Source of the DNA: Cafeteria roenbergensis
Taxonomy: Eukaryota > Sar > Bigyra > Bicosoecida > Cafeteriaceae
Direction: 5' to 3'
Length of the DNA stretch: 64,000 bases
NCBI GenBank assembly: GCA_008330645.1
Contig: VLTN01000034.1
Span: 62,001 to 126,000, forward strand
Part shown: positions 19,112 to 30,000 of the stretch, piece after piece
Layout of the letters: the number at the start of each line of letters is the position of its first letter
How positions within the stretch are numbered: position 1 is the stretch's first letter
Program-made: the position numbers and the translations under genes
The notes under the pieces: generated by a model
The model's input: the letters and a program-made list of their open reading frames with translations, nothing else
What the model was told of the DNA's origin: nothing
The model's database searches: none

Positions 19112-21904
19112 TCAACAGCCTCCGCGCGCCGACGGGCAAGGCCGACGCGGATGACGCCGCGCGCGCGTTCGGACAATGCGAAGTGCGTCTTGCGCCACCG
19201 CAGCCGTGACGCTGCCGCGAGTCCCAGTTGGCAGCTCCAAGTGCCGGAGCAGGCGATCCGGGTTGCGAACGGTGGCTTGGTGCGCCGCGGCACGCATTGC
19301 CAGGACGAGTAAAAAGGAAAGGCTCAGCACTAGAACATGGCAGATGCGCAGAAACATCCCCATGCTTCGGGCTCCAATTGGATAAAACCACGTGAAGGCA
19401 AGCAAAGCGACAAAAACGCCCAGGATCCCCGTGGCTTGCCACAAAACCGGGTTGTGTCCTCCCCCGGGTTCTTCCCCCTCCAGGCATAACCTGAGGAATT
19501 GCCCCGCACCCCAGATGACGATAGCCACAATCATCATAGGCTGCCAGACCGAGCCGCACGCCATCTCGAATACAAGAGTCGCATCGCGTGGACTCCGCCC
19601 CACGCCCAGCCACGTCGATCCCCAGCACTCAAGCAGATAGCCTGACCAGCAGGCGAACACCACCGCATGCAATGCAAGCCCCAGCGATTGGATCGCCGCC
19701 AAGCAGTCTGCGACAGTGAGTGGCAGGCGTTCAGCGTCTAGAAACCTGCGTTGCACTGCCCTGCGTGGCAGCACCACAAGAGCCAGAACCATGCTGACCA
19801 CAGCAACTGCGAAAGCCAACGCGGCACAAACACCCCTGTCGTCGTAGTACTGCCCCTGGGCCATGGCCGCCGCGATGGCAAGCGACGCGGCTTCCCACTG
19901 TAGTGCCAGCGGCTGCGGCTTGGGAGGGCCTGCTGCAATCCGCACATTTATGGGCAACGAGCTCAAGGGTCGGACTGTCATCTCCAGGAGTAGCAGCAGG
20001 AACACCGGGAGGCGACTCGGCTGGCCTTGCGCCCATGCCGACGCTGCGGCCCACGCGCGGGCAACGATGGCCACCACAAGCAGTGCTGCCAAGACGAACG
20101 CTAGCATCGGGATCCATCGGAGATCGCTCTCGAACGCAAGCCTGGCAGCTGCACGTGACTGGAAGCCAGTGTTGTTGCCACACAGGGGAAGCGACAGCAC
20201 CCGGGGGTCGAGCGTGAGGTTTGGCACATTGCCCGCCAGCGTCGGTGGCGAGGTGGGCTGCAGGAGATCGCAGGTGAAGCCAAGTGCCAGCTTCCACCGA
20301 TCAACGGCAGCGCCCAGAGGACAGAGCCATGCGGCGGCTGCAGCAGGAGTCAGCCCTTCAGGAAACGCTTCGAGGACTCGCAGGGTGCAGAGGTCTGCCC
20401 ATTTCTGCCAAGCCACATATGGAGCAGCGATCAAGCAGAGCACCGCGGCGGCAACGACCATCCAGGTCATGCGTATCATGTCCCTGGCCTCATCGCCCAT
20501 AGCCCAGTCGCTGAGCTCTATAGTGAGCCCCAGGGTCGACCGATGCGCGCGAACACTAGCCATCACCGCAGCGCCCAGCGCTCGAAATGGCAAAGGCGGC
20601 TCGCGAGGCTTGGCCGCGGCTGCCCAGTGCGGATTCAGAGTCATGTGCACACCCTGACGGCTTACTGGGCGCTCGTGCAGGTGGTGACGCCCGCCCGGAG
20701 CCGCACGGAACACCTCAATGCAGGCCTGTAGGGCGGAGTCTCGCTCTCTCGCCGGTCCTGGGACCAGGCTGGCATCAGCCCAGTCTAATCTCAGGGGAGT
20801 CGGGTTTTGGCCCTTCCAACTGGCAAGCGCCTTCTGCACGGCCCAGTGATCGCCGCAGCTGGCCTCTGCGCGAGTCCAACACGGCGCGGTTTCAAGCCAT
20901 TTCTCCACCTGCACCAGCACGTCATCGCGGCCAGCAACCATTGTGGCCATGGCGGCCTCGAGAAGCTCAGGGTCCGGCAGACCCGAGAGCTCATGCCCGC
21001 AATGCTCCATGTGTATCGCCTGGAGTGCTGGCCAGACAGGCGCCAGCACACGGCTCCAGGCAGCGCGAATACCAAGTTCGCCAGGACCTACAGCGTTCCT
21101 TGCAGCTGCTGATCGTACCGCTTGAGTTGCCATGAAGTCCAGCCGTGCGACAAACTCCTCCCGCAGTTCCAGCAGGAAACGAGCGTTGATCCGGTTCGAG
21201 CAGGCCGCAAGCGCCCGCACCAAGTTGACAGTCGGGACGATTTCGTCGTCCCACATGCCGAGCCGCCAGGCTGGCTGCTCAAGGATTGCCGGGAGGACCG
21301 GGGATAGTGCTCGGGCGGTCTCCACCAGGTGGTCCAAGTCGGGGGGCGATCCGCGAGCTGCTGCTGAACGCATGCGCAACATCATCTTCGCAATCTGCGC
21401 TTGATGTCTCGCAAAACGCGCCACGGGCGGTACCATCCCACCGTGCGGCGGCGGGTGATCACTGCCAGCCTCCCACGCCTGCAGTGCCACGCGCAGATGC
21501 GGTGGCATCGCTCCGCCTGGGGCAGTCGCCGCACGGACGCAGGGTCTCGACCGCAATGCCTCGGCGAGCACGCGGCGTCTGCTTCTCGGAGCCAACGCTG
21601 CGCCGGCCGCCCCCGCGGCTGACGCGGGTCCAGTCGGAGCAGCGCTTGTACCGCTGGAACTACCCTTGAGCGCAGCAATCATCACGGCCGCCTCGGAAGG
21701 GGCGAAAAATGTGCTGAAAAAGCAACGTTGCCATATCGCGCTCGCGTTGAGGTCGTCGCGAAGCCGCCGGTTGACGCGCGCCATGGAAGCGGCGCTCCTG
21801 CCGAGAAATGCGAGGATCAGCCTCCGGTTGGTGCTGGACCTCCATACGTCAAGGAAGCAAACGCTCGATGCTGAGGACAATTGAGCCGCGCCGCGTCGCG
21901 GCAT
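19112..21904 (-). CDS. F-box-like protein with C-terminal multi-pass membrane region
   Basis: 930 codons in one frame from ATG 21904. Residues about 26-66 (NRRLILAFLGRS then VNRRLRDD and IWQRCFFSTFF) have the hydrophobic spacing of an F-box, which would bind SKP1 of an SCF ubiquitin ligase. Residues 70-460 are mixed helical and Ala-rich without a motif I know. From about 475 to 870 there are seven or eight hydrophobic segments, for example MVVAAAVLCLIAAPYVAW, MLAFVLAALLVVAIVA, AFAVAVVSMVLALVVL, LALHAVVFACWSGYLL, MMIVAIVIWGAG, ILGVFVALLAFTWF and CHVLVLSLSFLLVLAM. Between the first two lies a Cys-containing loop with Asn-glycosylation sites. The C-terminal 60 residues are basic. I know no family combining these parts, so an F-box-directed membrane protein is an inference from composition. 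The gene is less GC-rich at third codon positions than its neighbours. Confidence 0.65.
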   Translation of the reverse strand: MPRRGAAQLSSASSVCFLDVWRSSTNRRLILAFLGRSAASMARVNRRLRDDLNASAIWQRCFFSTFFAPSEAAVMIAALKGSSSGTSAAPTGPASAAGAAGAALAPRSRRRVLAEALRSRPCVRAATAPGGAMPPHLRVALQAWEAGSDHPPPHGGMVPPVARFARHQAQIAKMMLRMRSAAARGSPPDLDHLVETARALSPVLPAILEQPAWRLGMWDDEIVPTVNLVRALAACSNRINARFLLELREEFVARLDFMATQAVRSAAARNAVGPGELGIRAAWSRVLAPVWPALQAIHMEHCGHELSGLPDPELLEAAMATMVAGRDDVLVQVEKWLETAPCWTRAEASCGDHWAVQKALASWKGQNPTPLRLDWADASLVPGPARERDSALQACIEVFRAAPGGRHHLHERPVSRQGVHMTLNPHWAAAAKPREPPLPFRALGAAVMASVRAHRSTLGLTIELSDWAMGDEARDMIRMTWMVVAAAVLCLIAAPYVAWQKWADLCTLRVLEAFPEGLTPAAAAAWLCPLGAAVDRWKLALGFTCDLLQPTSPPTLAGNVPNLTLDPRVLSLPLCGNNTGFQSRAAARLAFESDLRWIPMLAFVLAALLVVAIVARAWAAASAWAQGQPSRLPVFLLLLLEMTVRPLSSLPINVRIAAGPPKPQPLALQWEAASLAIAAAMAQGQYYDDRGVCAALAFAVAVVSMVLALVVLPRRAVQRRFLDAERLPLTVADCLAAIQSLGLALHAVVFACWSGYLLECWGSTWLGVGRSPRDATLVFEMACGSVWQPMMIVAIVIWGAGQFLRLCLEGEEPGGGHNPVLWQATGILGVFVALLAFTWFYPIGARSMGMFLRICHVLVLSLSFLLVLAMRAAAHQATVRNPDRLLRHLELPTGTRGSVTAAVAQDALRIVRTRARRHPRRPCPSARGGC

Positions 21905-22285
21905 TGCCCGCTCCTGACTGGACTCGCCGCTGGGCCTGGCCGTCGCCCACGGGAGCGGAACCCAGCGCGTGGACGAAGAGGGGTTGTGTGTTGCGCGGTT
22001 TGAGCTCGCCTGTGACTCTCTGCGCGGGGAGTGTGCAACCCGCGGGCGTTGCTGTCGCGCGACTTTCTCGGAACCGCGCCAAGAATGCCTTGGAGCCCTG
22101 TTCACTGCGGCTTGACCCGCAAGGAAGGCACCCCATCCCGGCCTATTCTTAACGCAAGCACCCGCACAGCGGCCAGGGGACCCTTCTATCGCCAAGAAAC
22201 GGCGCGCTTTTGCATTCCAACTCTCACTGCGAGGCGGCGACCAAGCTCCCCTCCCGCCACTCCTCTTCACCTCTTCATCACGCCG
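21905..22285. other. Intergenic region between two minus-strand genes
   Basis: About 380 bp upstream of the F-box-like gene and downstream of the large ankyrin gene. It is noticeably less GC-rich than most of the window. No coding or RNA feature recognised. Confidence 0.5.
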
Positions 22286-22433
22286 TCAGTCTCCCCTCAC
22301 GCGCTTGGGCGCCGGCCCCGGGTCTGCGGACGAGCTCGGCTGCGCGGCCGCTGTGCCCGGCAGTGCAACGCTGCCAGGCGGCCCACACTCTCCTGCGCTG
22401 GAACGCGGCGCTGCCGCTGCAGCCGCTGCTGTG

Positions 22434-22476
<43 letters not shown>

Positions 22477-25404
22477 CGATTCTCTGTGCGGCTTGCGGTT
22501 TGCACCTCGCCACGACGGTGCCCATCGGCGGTTGCAGAAGCGCCAACGCAGCGGACATGCTGCTGCTCCACGGCCGCTGCCCCACGAGCGGAAGCACCAT
22601 CGACGCACTCCGGCGTCGAGTGCGCGCGCGCTCGGACTTGTGCCGGCGCAGGGCAGAGTGCCACTGCGCAAGGGCCTCCCGCCGTCTCCACCGCAGGGCG
22701 ACGTGCACCTCGTCGAGGCGGATGCCCATGCGCCCAGCCTCGGCAAGCACAGCAGCCGCTGAGACGGGGTCGGGCACAGGCAGGTCTGCTGCATGGGCCT
22801 CGAAGCCACGGGGAAACGGCAACACGCCATCCGGCAGCACCGGTCGGCCGGCGCGGGCACCGGAGCGCGAGCGCAGCGACGGAGGCGGCATGGGGCCCGA
22901 CACGATGCCTGTGGCCTGCTCGGCGGCAGCGGCCGCAGCCAGGGTGGCTGCCTTGCTTGCCGTCACCAGTCTGACCAGTCGCCGCATGCAGCGGCCGCCG
23001 CACTGCTCTGCGGAGCGTGCCACAGACGAGTCGTCCAGCGCGGAGCCGAAGAGCACATGGCAGGCAACAAGCACACCGACCGCATCACCGAGGCACGCCT
23101 CGTTGATGGGGGTGTTCCCGCTGGTGTCGGGCCGCGCGAGACTGCACCCCAGCCGTTCCACAAGCGCGATGACTGTGCCCGTGTGGCCGTGAATGGCCGC
23201 CCGGTGCACCGCCGTGTTGCCAAAGTTGTCCACAGCGTCCAGCGCAGATCCTCGGCCGGCCAGCTCCAGTACAGTGGCCGTGTGCCCTGCAGCTGCGGCA
23301 AGGTGGAGGGGGAGTCGGCCCCAAACGTCCCGAAGCGTCACGGTATCCGGCGCTGCGGCGGCGATGGTGGAAACAACCTTTGTGTGCCCAAGAATGGCCG
23401 CTGCATGGATCGGCGCCAAGAACAAGTGGTCCCTGGCAAGCGCGCAAGTGTCGTAGGCCGAGCTTGCGCAGCCAATGCCCACAGTGCTTGCCCCGCATCG
23501 GGAGGCCCGTAGCCGCACAGGCCGAGCGGTATCGGCTCCATCGGCGGGCGCGGGAGCAGCGGCTGCGGCTGCCCGCGCTTGGCTACGCCTGATGGACGGG
23601 GAAACCATGTCCCGACAGCCGCTGTTCGCGGTGAGGGGGGTCGATAACGAAGGCGAGGTCGATGGAGCTGCCCCGTTGACTCTCCGGCTACCCCGCCTGG
23701 CGAGCCATGGCTGGGCCAAGATCGCGGCCACAGCTTCGTGACCCGATGCAGCAGCAACATGCAGCGGGGTGCGGCCGAGCTGGTCGCGGTCCAGCGTGCC
23801 GCAGATGCCCCACTCAAGCAGTGCCAGGGCGGATTGGGCGCTGCCGATGGCAGCGGCAATGTGCAGCGCCGTCATGCCCGACGCCACATGCGTTGTCAGC
23901 ACGCCGCGGTCCGCAAGGGCTCGCGGCCCGGCTGACACAATGTCGGACACGGTTTCGTCGTTCGCCCCCGCCACTGCCACCAACAGGCGCGTAGCTGGCG
24001 ACAGAGCAAGCGCAGCAGCGTCGCCAACGGCCAGCTTCGTGAGCTGCTCCGCGTCGCTCAGTGCGCGCGGGGCTGTCTTGGCTGCCTCCTCATCCATACC
24101 GTGGCCGCGCCCACGCTCGTCGTCGCCCTCCTCTTCGCCCTCTCCAGCTGCCCTGGCCGCTGCCGCCGCGGCCCTCGCTGCCGCAGCCTGGGCAGCATCA
24201 CGCCGGGCAGCCGTGTCAGAGGCAGCAGCGGCCGAGACTGCTGCTGCGCCTGCGCTCGAACCCTCCTGCTCGCAGGCAGCAACGACGGCTGCAGCACCGC
24301 CTTGCCCGACACCCCTGCCGGTGCCCGCACTCGTGTCCCAGGCAGCAGCATGGGCACCATCGCCGCCTGCCCCTGCTGCTTCTGCCTCTGTGCCTCCACC
24401 GCCATCTCTGCGATGCCCACACATCGAAGCCGACTGGCCATCGCCACCGCCAGCGCCGCGGTCGCCAGAGCAGTCGCGAGCACAAATTCGCAAGGCGCTG
24501 CTGCTGCTGCTGCTGCTGGCTGGCAGGCTTTGAAAGCCGCTAGCCAGTCCCGCACGCTCCAGCCCGGAGGAGGAGCCAGCGTCTCCAGGCCGCGCAAGTC
24601 TCGCCCCCGACAGCGACATGCCCCCCTCGGCCGCGTCGGATCCCGCGCGCCCTCCCACCCAACTCGAGCCCGTGGAGTCCCCTGCCCGCCCCGCGCCGGC
24701 CGCGGCACTGGCCAGGCCGCTGCCATCGCCAATCCCCGTGCTGCCGCCGCCACCGCCACCACCGGCATACGCTGCCGATTGCAGCCCCGTGCCCAAGCCC
24801 GTTGAAGACCCAACGGCCTCTGCACCCGACGGCGCCACCCCCCCCGGCGCAGCGTCGACTGCCCTCCCTCGCTTCGTTGCACGCTCGCGCGGTCTGGGTG
24901 CTGGTGGCGCCCAGTCGCACGCCCCGCCATCACTGGCCCCGCCAAAGTCGCCAAACGCCCCGTACCCGCCTCCCACCCCTGCAAAGGAGCTGTGGGCGCT
25001 GGGGGGTTGACGTTCACCCGGCGTGCCGGGGGCGTTGTTGCCACCGCCCGCGGGCCACGCGGGCAGCGCCAAGGTAGCGGGTGTGATCTTGCTTCCTGGA
25101 ACGGCTCTGCCGACGTCTTGGAAGGGTACGTAGCAGGTGACTTCGCCCGCGACCTCCAGGCCAGTGACGTCATCGTCCTCGGCCGCGGCGGCGCCCGCGG
25201 CGTCGTCGGGAACGGCTGCGCTCACACCGTTGCCAGGGGCGGCGCGGCCGGCAAGCTCATGCTCCGCAGGCGGCGGCGGCGGCGGCGGCGGCGCGGCCTC
25301 CGCTGCGGCAGTGAGCACCCTCAGCGCCGCCGGCCGCCAGGCGATGCCTCGCTGGGACTCGGGGGGGTCGGCACCGTAGCCGGCCGCCCGGGAGGCGCCC
25401 TGCC

Positions 25405-25450
<46 letters not shown>

Positions 25451-26626
25451 TTGGCGGTGACTGCTGTGCCGGTCGTCGTCGTCGTCGTCGTCGTCGTCCT
25501 CGGCAACATCAATGTCCTCGTCATCATTGTCGTCGTCGTCGTCTGTGGCAGATGCCAAACCGGCCAGCGAGTCGCTGTGGCTGTGGGCGTGAGCGGCAGC
25601 CGATCGCTGTGGTTGAGCGAGGAGTTGTGCCGCAGCGACCGTGGCTCCGGGGCACGCCACCGGCTGGCGCGCATGCAGGCGCGGCGGGCGCGAGGGAGAA
25701 GGCGGCGCGGGCGCGGAGGGGTTGCCCTCCCGCAGCTGCCGGCGTGCGGAGCGGCGGCCTAGCGAGCGGGCCGATGCGGGGCTGTTGGCCGCAGACGCGC
25801 CGGCGCCGCCGCCAGCGCCCCAACCGGCGGTCGGGGTGCTGCTGCTACTAGCCCCCCCCGGGCAAGCGGCGGGCAGCCCCGTCGTGCTGGGCAGCGGCTT
25901 GTGCCCTGCCCAAATGTGGGCGGGTCCGGGGCGGGCAGCGGCGGCCGAGGATGCCGCGCCCGGGCGCGGCGCGCACGTCGGCGAATGGGCGCCCTCTCCG
26001 TCGTGGGGCGCCGAGTGCACGAACCAGTCACTGCTGCGGCAGCGTGCGTCGGCCGAGGCCTCGGCCGCCGAGGCGCAGTCGTGAGTCCAGCGAGCGGGGG
26101 AGTGAGTCACAGAGCGGCCAGTGCGGGACGTTGGGGTGTGCACCCCAGCCGCACCGCTCCCGGGCGAGTGGGCGGACATGCGAGCGCCGCCGTGTGCGAG
26201 GGCGAACGCCTGCTGAGCGTCGTCCTCGCTCTCGGACCGTGCAGCAGACACAGTCCTGGCTTCGTCCAAGTTCGGCGAGAGGCCCGCGCTGTGGCGCGAA
26301 GGGGTGCACCTGCACGAGTCGGTGCGGCGCCCAGGTCCACCGCTGCCTGGGCAGCCACCCGTGTCGCGAGCGCAGCAAGTGCATTGCGCACCCTTGCACG
26401 CTGAGTGCTGCCGCTGCCGGAGCAGGAGCTGCAGCGGCCCCCAGCACCCGCCGGCATCCCCCTCAGGCTCGGATGCCGCGGGGTCGTCGAGCGAGAAGCC
26501 TGCCGCGTTCATCCAAACGAAGCGGGAGGTCCTGAATGCGGCTTCTGCCGACTCGGCACGTGTTCTTGCAGTTGGGCCGCCTGGGTCTTGCGCAGCTCCC
26601 GCCCTGCCGCCCGCGGACGCGCGCAT
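22286..26626 (-). CDS. Large ankyrin-repeat protein, 1446 aa, rich in homopolymeric tracts
   Basis: One frame from ATG 26626 to the stop at 22286. Residues 1-860 are low-complexity (Ala, Gly, Ser, Pro, Asp), with a Gln tract and Asp tracts coded by triplet repeats, and no domain I recognise. Ankyrin repeats start near residue 870: MTALHIAAAIGSAQSALALL (about 918), TPLHVAAASGHEAVAAIL (about 950), then, after a Ser/Ala-rich gap, APIHAAAILGHTKVVSTI (about 1071), LPLHLAAAAGHTATVLEL (about 1105), TAVHRAAIHGHTGTVIAL (about 1136) and TPINEACLGDAVGVLVA (about 1170). The C-terminal part has a basic helix (HSALRRHKSERARTRRR) that may be a nuclear signal, a poly-Ser run and a basic end. It is probably an interaction scaffold. 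No catalytic domain is seen. Confidence 0.75.
22434..22473 (+). repeat. (GAC)n / (GTC)n microsatellite, 13 units
   Basis: Perfect triplet run; on the minus (coding) strand it is TCG repeated and codes the C-terminal poly-Ser of the large ankyrin protein. Confidence 0.9.
24497..24518 (+). repeat. (CTG)n run within the large ankyrin gene
   Basis: About seven CTG triplets. On the coding strand they read AGC and code a Ser run in this frame. Confidence 0.7.
25406..25447 (+). repeat. (CTG)n / (CAG)n microsatellite, about 14 units
   Basis: Perfect CTG run; the minus strand reads CAG and codes the poly-Gln tract of the large ankyrin protein. It sits beside (GTC)n runs at about 25468-25500 and 25527-25546 that code poly-Asp, so three triplet expansions lie within 140 bp. 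Confidence 0.9.
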
Positions 26627-27026
26627 GGCAGGCAGCGCGCTAGCGGCTCAGCCGTCTCGCACGGGGGCAAGGCGCGGGGTGCGCGACGCGGAGCGGGTGT
26701 TGTTGTCCGGCCACTGCAACTCGCCAATGGGCAGAGCGGAGGTTGAGGTCCCAGGAATCGCCGGCCCGGAGCCGCCAGTTTTTTGGCGTGTGGTCGAGTG
26801 AGTGGCTTGGAGCGGGCAGGCGGAGCGCAACGAGGCCGAAACAAACAGATGAGCACTGGTGCCCGGGCCACACAAATCGCAAGCAGTGAATCGGAATGCG
26901 TCGAAAGCGGGAGGGGGGGCGCTCTGCGCCCTTGCCCTTGGGGCAGGCTAGGCCGCACCTGGTGGGCCTTCCCGTGTCCGCAGTTGCGCGCCGCGTCATT
27001 CCGCGAGCGCGGGCGTGTGCCGTTGC
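26627..27026. other. Intergenic region between large ankyrin gene and AttH-isoprenyl synthase gene
   Basis: About 400 bp on the upstream side of the ankyrin gene and the 3' side of the next minus-strand gene. Less GC-rich in places, no feature recognised. Confidence 0.5.
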
Positions 27027-30000
27027 TCACCGGGAGCGCTCGATCACGAACCAGCCGAAGGACCGCAGCATGATCTTGGAGAAGGAGTCGGGAATGACGC
27101 GGTCGAGCTCAAGCCAGGCCTCCTCGACCATGTCGCGGGCCTGCTCGACGCAGGCGGTGATGGCGCCGCACTTCTCCATGGTGGCGATGCAGCTGTCGAT
27201 GGTGGCGCGGTCCTCGGGGCGGGAGCGGATCTTCTCCCACAGCTCGGCCAGCTCCTCCACGGGCAGCGCGCCCGCGGCCTTGACCACGCAGATGGTGGCC
27301 TTGCCGGAGGTGATGTCCTCGCCGAGGGTCTTGAGCTGCTGCCCGGCCTTCTTGTCGGCGTCGGTGGTCATGAGGCCGCGCAGGTTGAGGACGTCGTCCA
27401 TGATCTGGAACGCCACGCCCACGTTCTCAAAGTAGGTGCCCATGGCCTCCACCTGGTCGGGCCTGCCCCCGCCGACGATGGCGCCCATGCGGGCAAGGGA
27501 CCCGGCCGGCACGGCGGTCTTGAGCATGTGGATGGCCAGCACCTTCTCCTCGAGCATGGCCGCGGCGGTGGCGGTCACCTCCTCGTCGTGCGGGGCGGCG
27601 CGGCGGGCGGCAATGCACTCGTCCATCACGTCCTCGAGGCCGGCGAGGTCCAGGGCCTGGCCGGCGTGCCCGCCGCGGAGCGCAGCGAAGTAGAGGTCGT
27701 AGACGCGGTTCAGCACCTGCGGGGTGAGGTAGGGGAGGGTGATCATCTTCTGGCCCTGGAAGTAGGCGGCAGTGCCGGCGTTGATGGCGATGGCGTCGCC
27801 GAACTTGAGGTGGGCGCACTCGCGCCCGCGGCGGACGAGGGACTTGTCCTGGAAGTCGTCAACGATGAGGGAGCCCACGTGCATGAACTCGGGCATGGCG
27901 AGCCAGTCGACGAACTTGCGGGAGTCGCCGCCCACCACGTCCATGCAGGCCAGGGCGCCGTAGGAGCGCCACGACTTGCCACCCGCGTCGGAGATGTGGC
28001 GCACCGGCTGGAGGAGGTAGCGGTCGATCTTGGTCATGTCCACGCCCTTCATGAAGTGGCGGGTCTCCTCATCGGCCACGAGGTGGACGCCGGCCTCCAC
28101 GTCGGGCTTGTCGGGGTACACCTTGCGCACGCGGTTGCGCACCTCCTTGCCGACGGCCTTGAAGAAGTCGTTGAGCTTGGAGATGCCGCCGAAGCCGTTG
28201 CGCTCGACGTAGCCGAGGCCGGTGACGGGCTTGCCGCGGAAGGTCCCGGTGGCGCGCACGCGGCCCTCCCAGAAGGCGGGCTTGGCGATGATGGTCATGA
28301 GCTCCTGGTCGGCCACCTCCGCCTCGAGGGTGAGCTCCAGGCGCTCCGAGGGGAGCTTCACGTGCCAGGTGAGGGGGTAGCGCATGAACGTGCGGCAGGA
28401 GCTCCACTCGTTGGAGCCCGTGAAGGTGAGGTCCGTGGGCTGGGTGCGGCTGCCGTCGGTGTCCACGACGATGCAGACGTTCTCGATGGAGCCCGCCACG
28501 CCCTCGAGGCTGGACACGCCGTCGGTGGCGCGGGGGTTGAGGACCTGGGACACGCTGACGTCGACGCCGTTGTCGAGCTGGATGGCGGACCAGTTCCATG
28601 CGTACTGCTGGGGGGACTCGCCCTCGGGGCGCTCGGCGCCTCCGAACTCGTGGTCGTACCAGCCCTGGCCCTTGGTCACCTTGCGGGTGACGCCGTCCGC
28701 GAGGGTCACGGAGCCGGTGACGTCGTTGCGCGTGCAGAGGTAGTAGAACATGTCGTCGCCGTTGTGGCCCACCACCACGCCGTCGTTGCCGTGGCGCACG
28801 GCGGGCTTCTTGGGCTCGAGCTTGAGGTCGATGGCGGCCTTACCGTCCTCGGTGTGGGCGGTCACGTGGTAGCGGCCGTCCTCCGTCTTCTTGAGCTGGG
28901 CGAACTTGAAGTCGAGGTCGAGGCGGTCCATGGGGTAGGTGACGTCGTCCTCGAACTTCTTGTCCGGGAGGGGCACGTTGCCGCGCTGCAGCACCTCGCG
29001 GTACGCGCGGAGCAGGAGCGGGTCGCGGATGATCTCGCGGCGCTCCATGAGGCGGAGGATGATGCCCGGGGCGTCCTTGTCCACGATGGTCTCGAAGTGG
29101 TACGACGGCTCGTCGAGGATGGCCTTCTCGGCCTCGGCCTTGTTGGCAGAGGGGCGGCGCGGGTCGTACTTGGCGGCCTCGCGGCCGGCGGCGGTGGAGG
29201 AGGCGGCGGAGCCCTCGGAGCCGGGGGCGCCGCAGTCCGTGAGGGCCCAGTTGAGGGCGTGGCCGAAGGTCTTCTCGCCGGTGAGCTGGTCGGTGCTCTT
29301 GACGGTGCGGAAGAAGGCGAGGTAGCAGGACACCTTGCGGCCGTCCTCGAGCTCCAGGTGGGTGTTCACGTACCACCACTCGGTGGTGGAGGACGCGTGG
29401 GGGAGGTCGTGCACGGCGAGGTCGATGGGGCCGAAGTAGCTGGGCCAGTCGGGGCGCAGCGGCTGGCGGAGCAGCGACTTGGTGGCGTCGGCGTCGCGGG
29501 CGGCAGGGGTCATGACGACGGCCTTGAGGAAGGCGTCGATGTGGCCGGACTGGATGGCGAGGTAGTCGGAGTGCACGGAGGAGGAGGTGGCGGACAGAGC
29601 CTTCACCCACGCGGAGGGGGAGGAGGCGGAGCCGGAGGAGGTCTTGTTGGCCTCCAGGGCGCGAGCGACCTCGGCAAAGTCCTCGGGGAAGCGCCAGACG
29701 CTCTGCTCGGAGCCGTCCGACCACCGGGACACCACGCGGAACTGGGGCCGGCCGGCGTTGGGGTTGGCGATGCGGGCACGGCGCTCGAGGGGCTGGTTGG
29801 GCCCGCGGGCGAGCTTGCGCGAGGCCGAGGCCACGACGGCGGCGTGGGTCTCGTCGTACTTGGGCGCAGTGCGGAACTCGACGACGGCCACGGACACCAC
29901 GTGGGCGAGGCGGCGCGCGGGCTCCACGGCGGGCGGCTCCTCCTCCGCGCCAGCCGCGCTGGCAGCCTTTGCGGCGCCTGCAGCGGCCGACGACGCGGCG

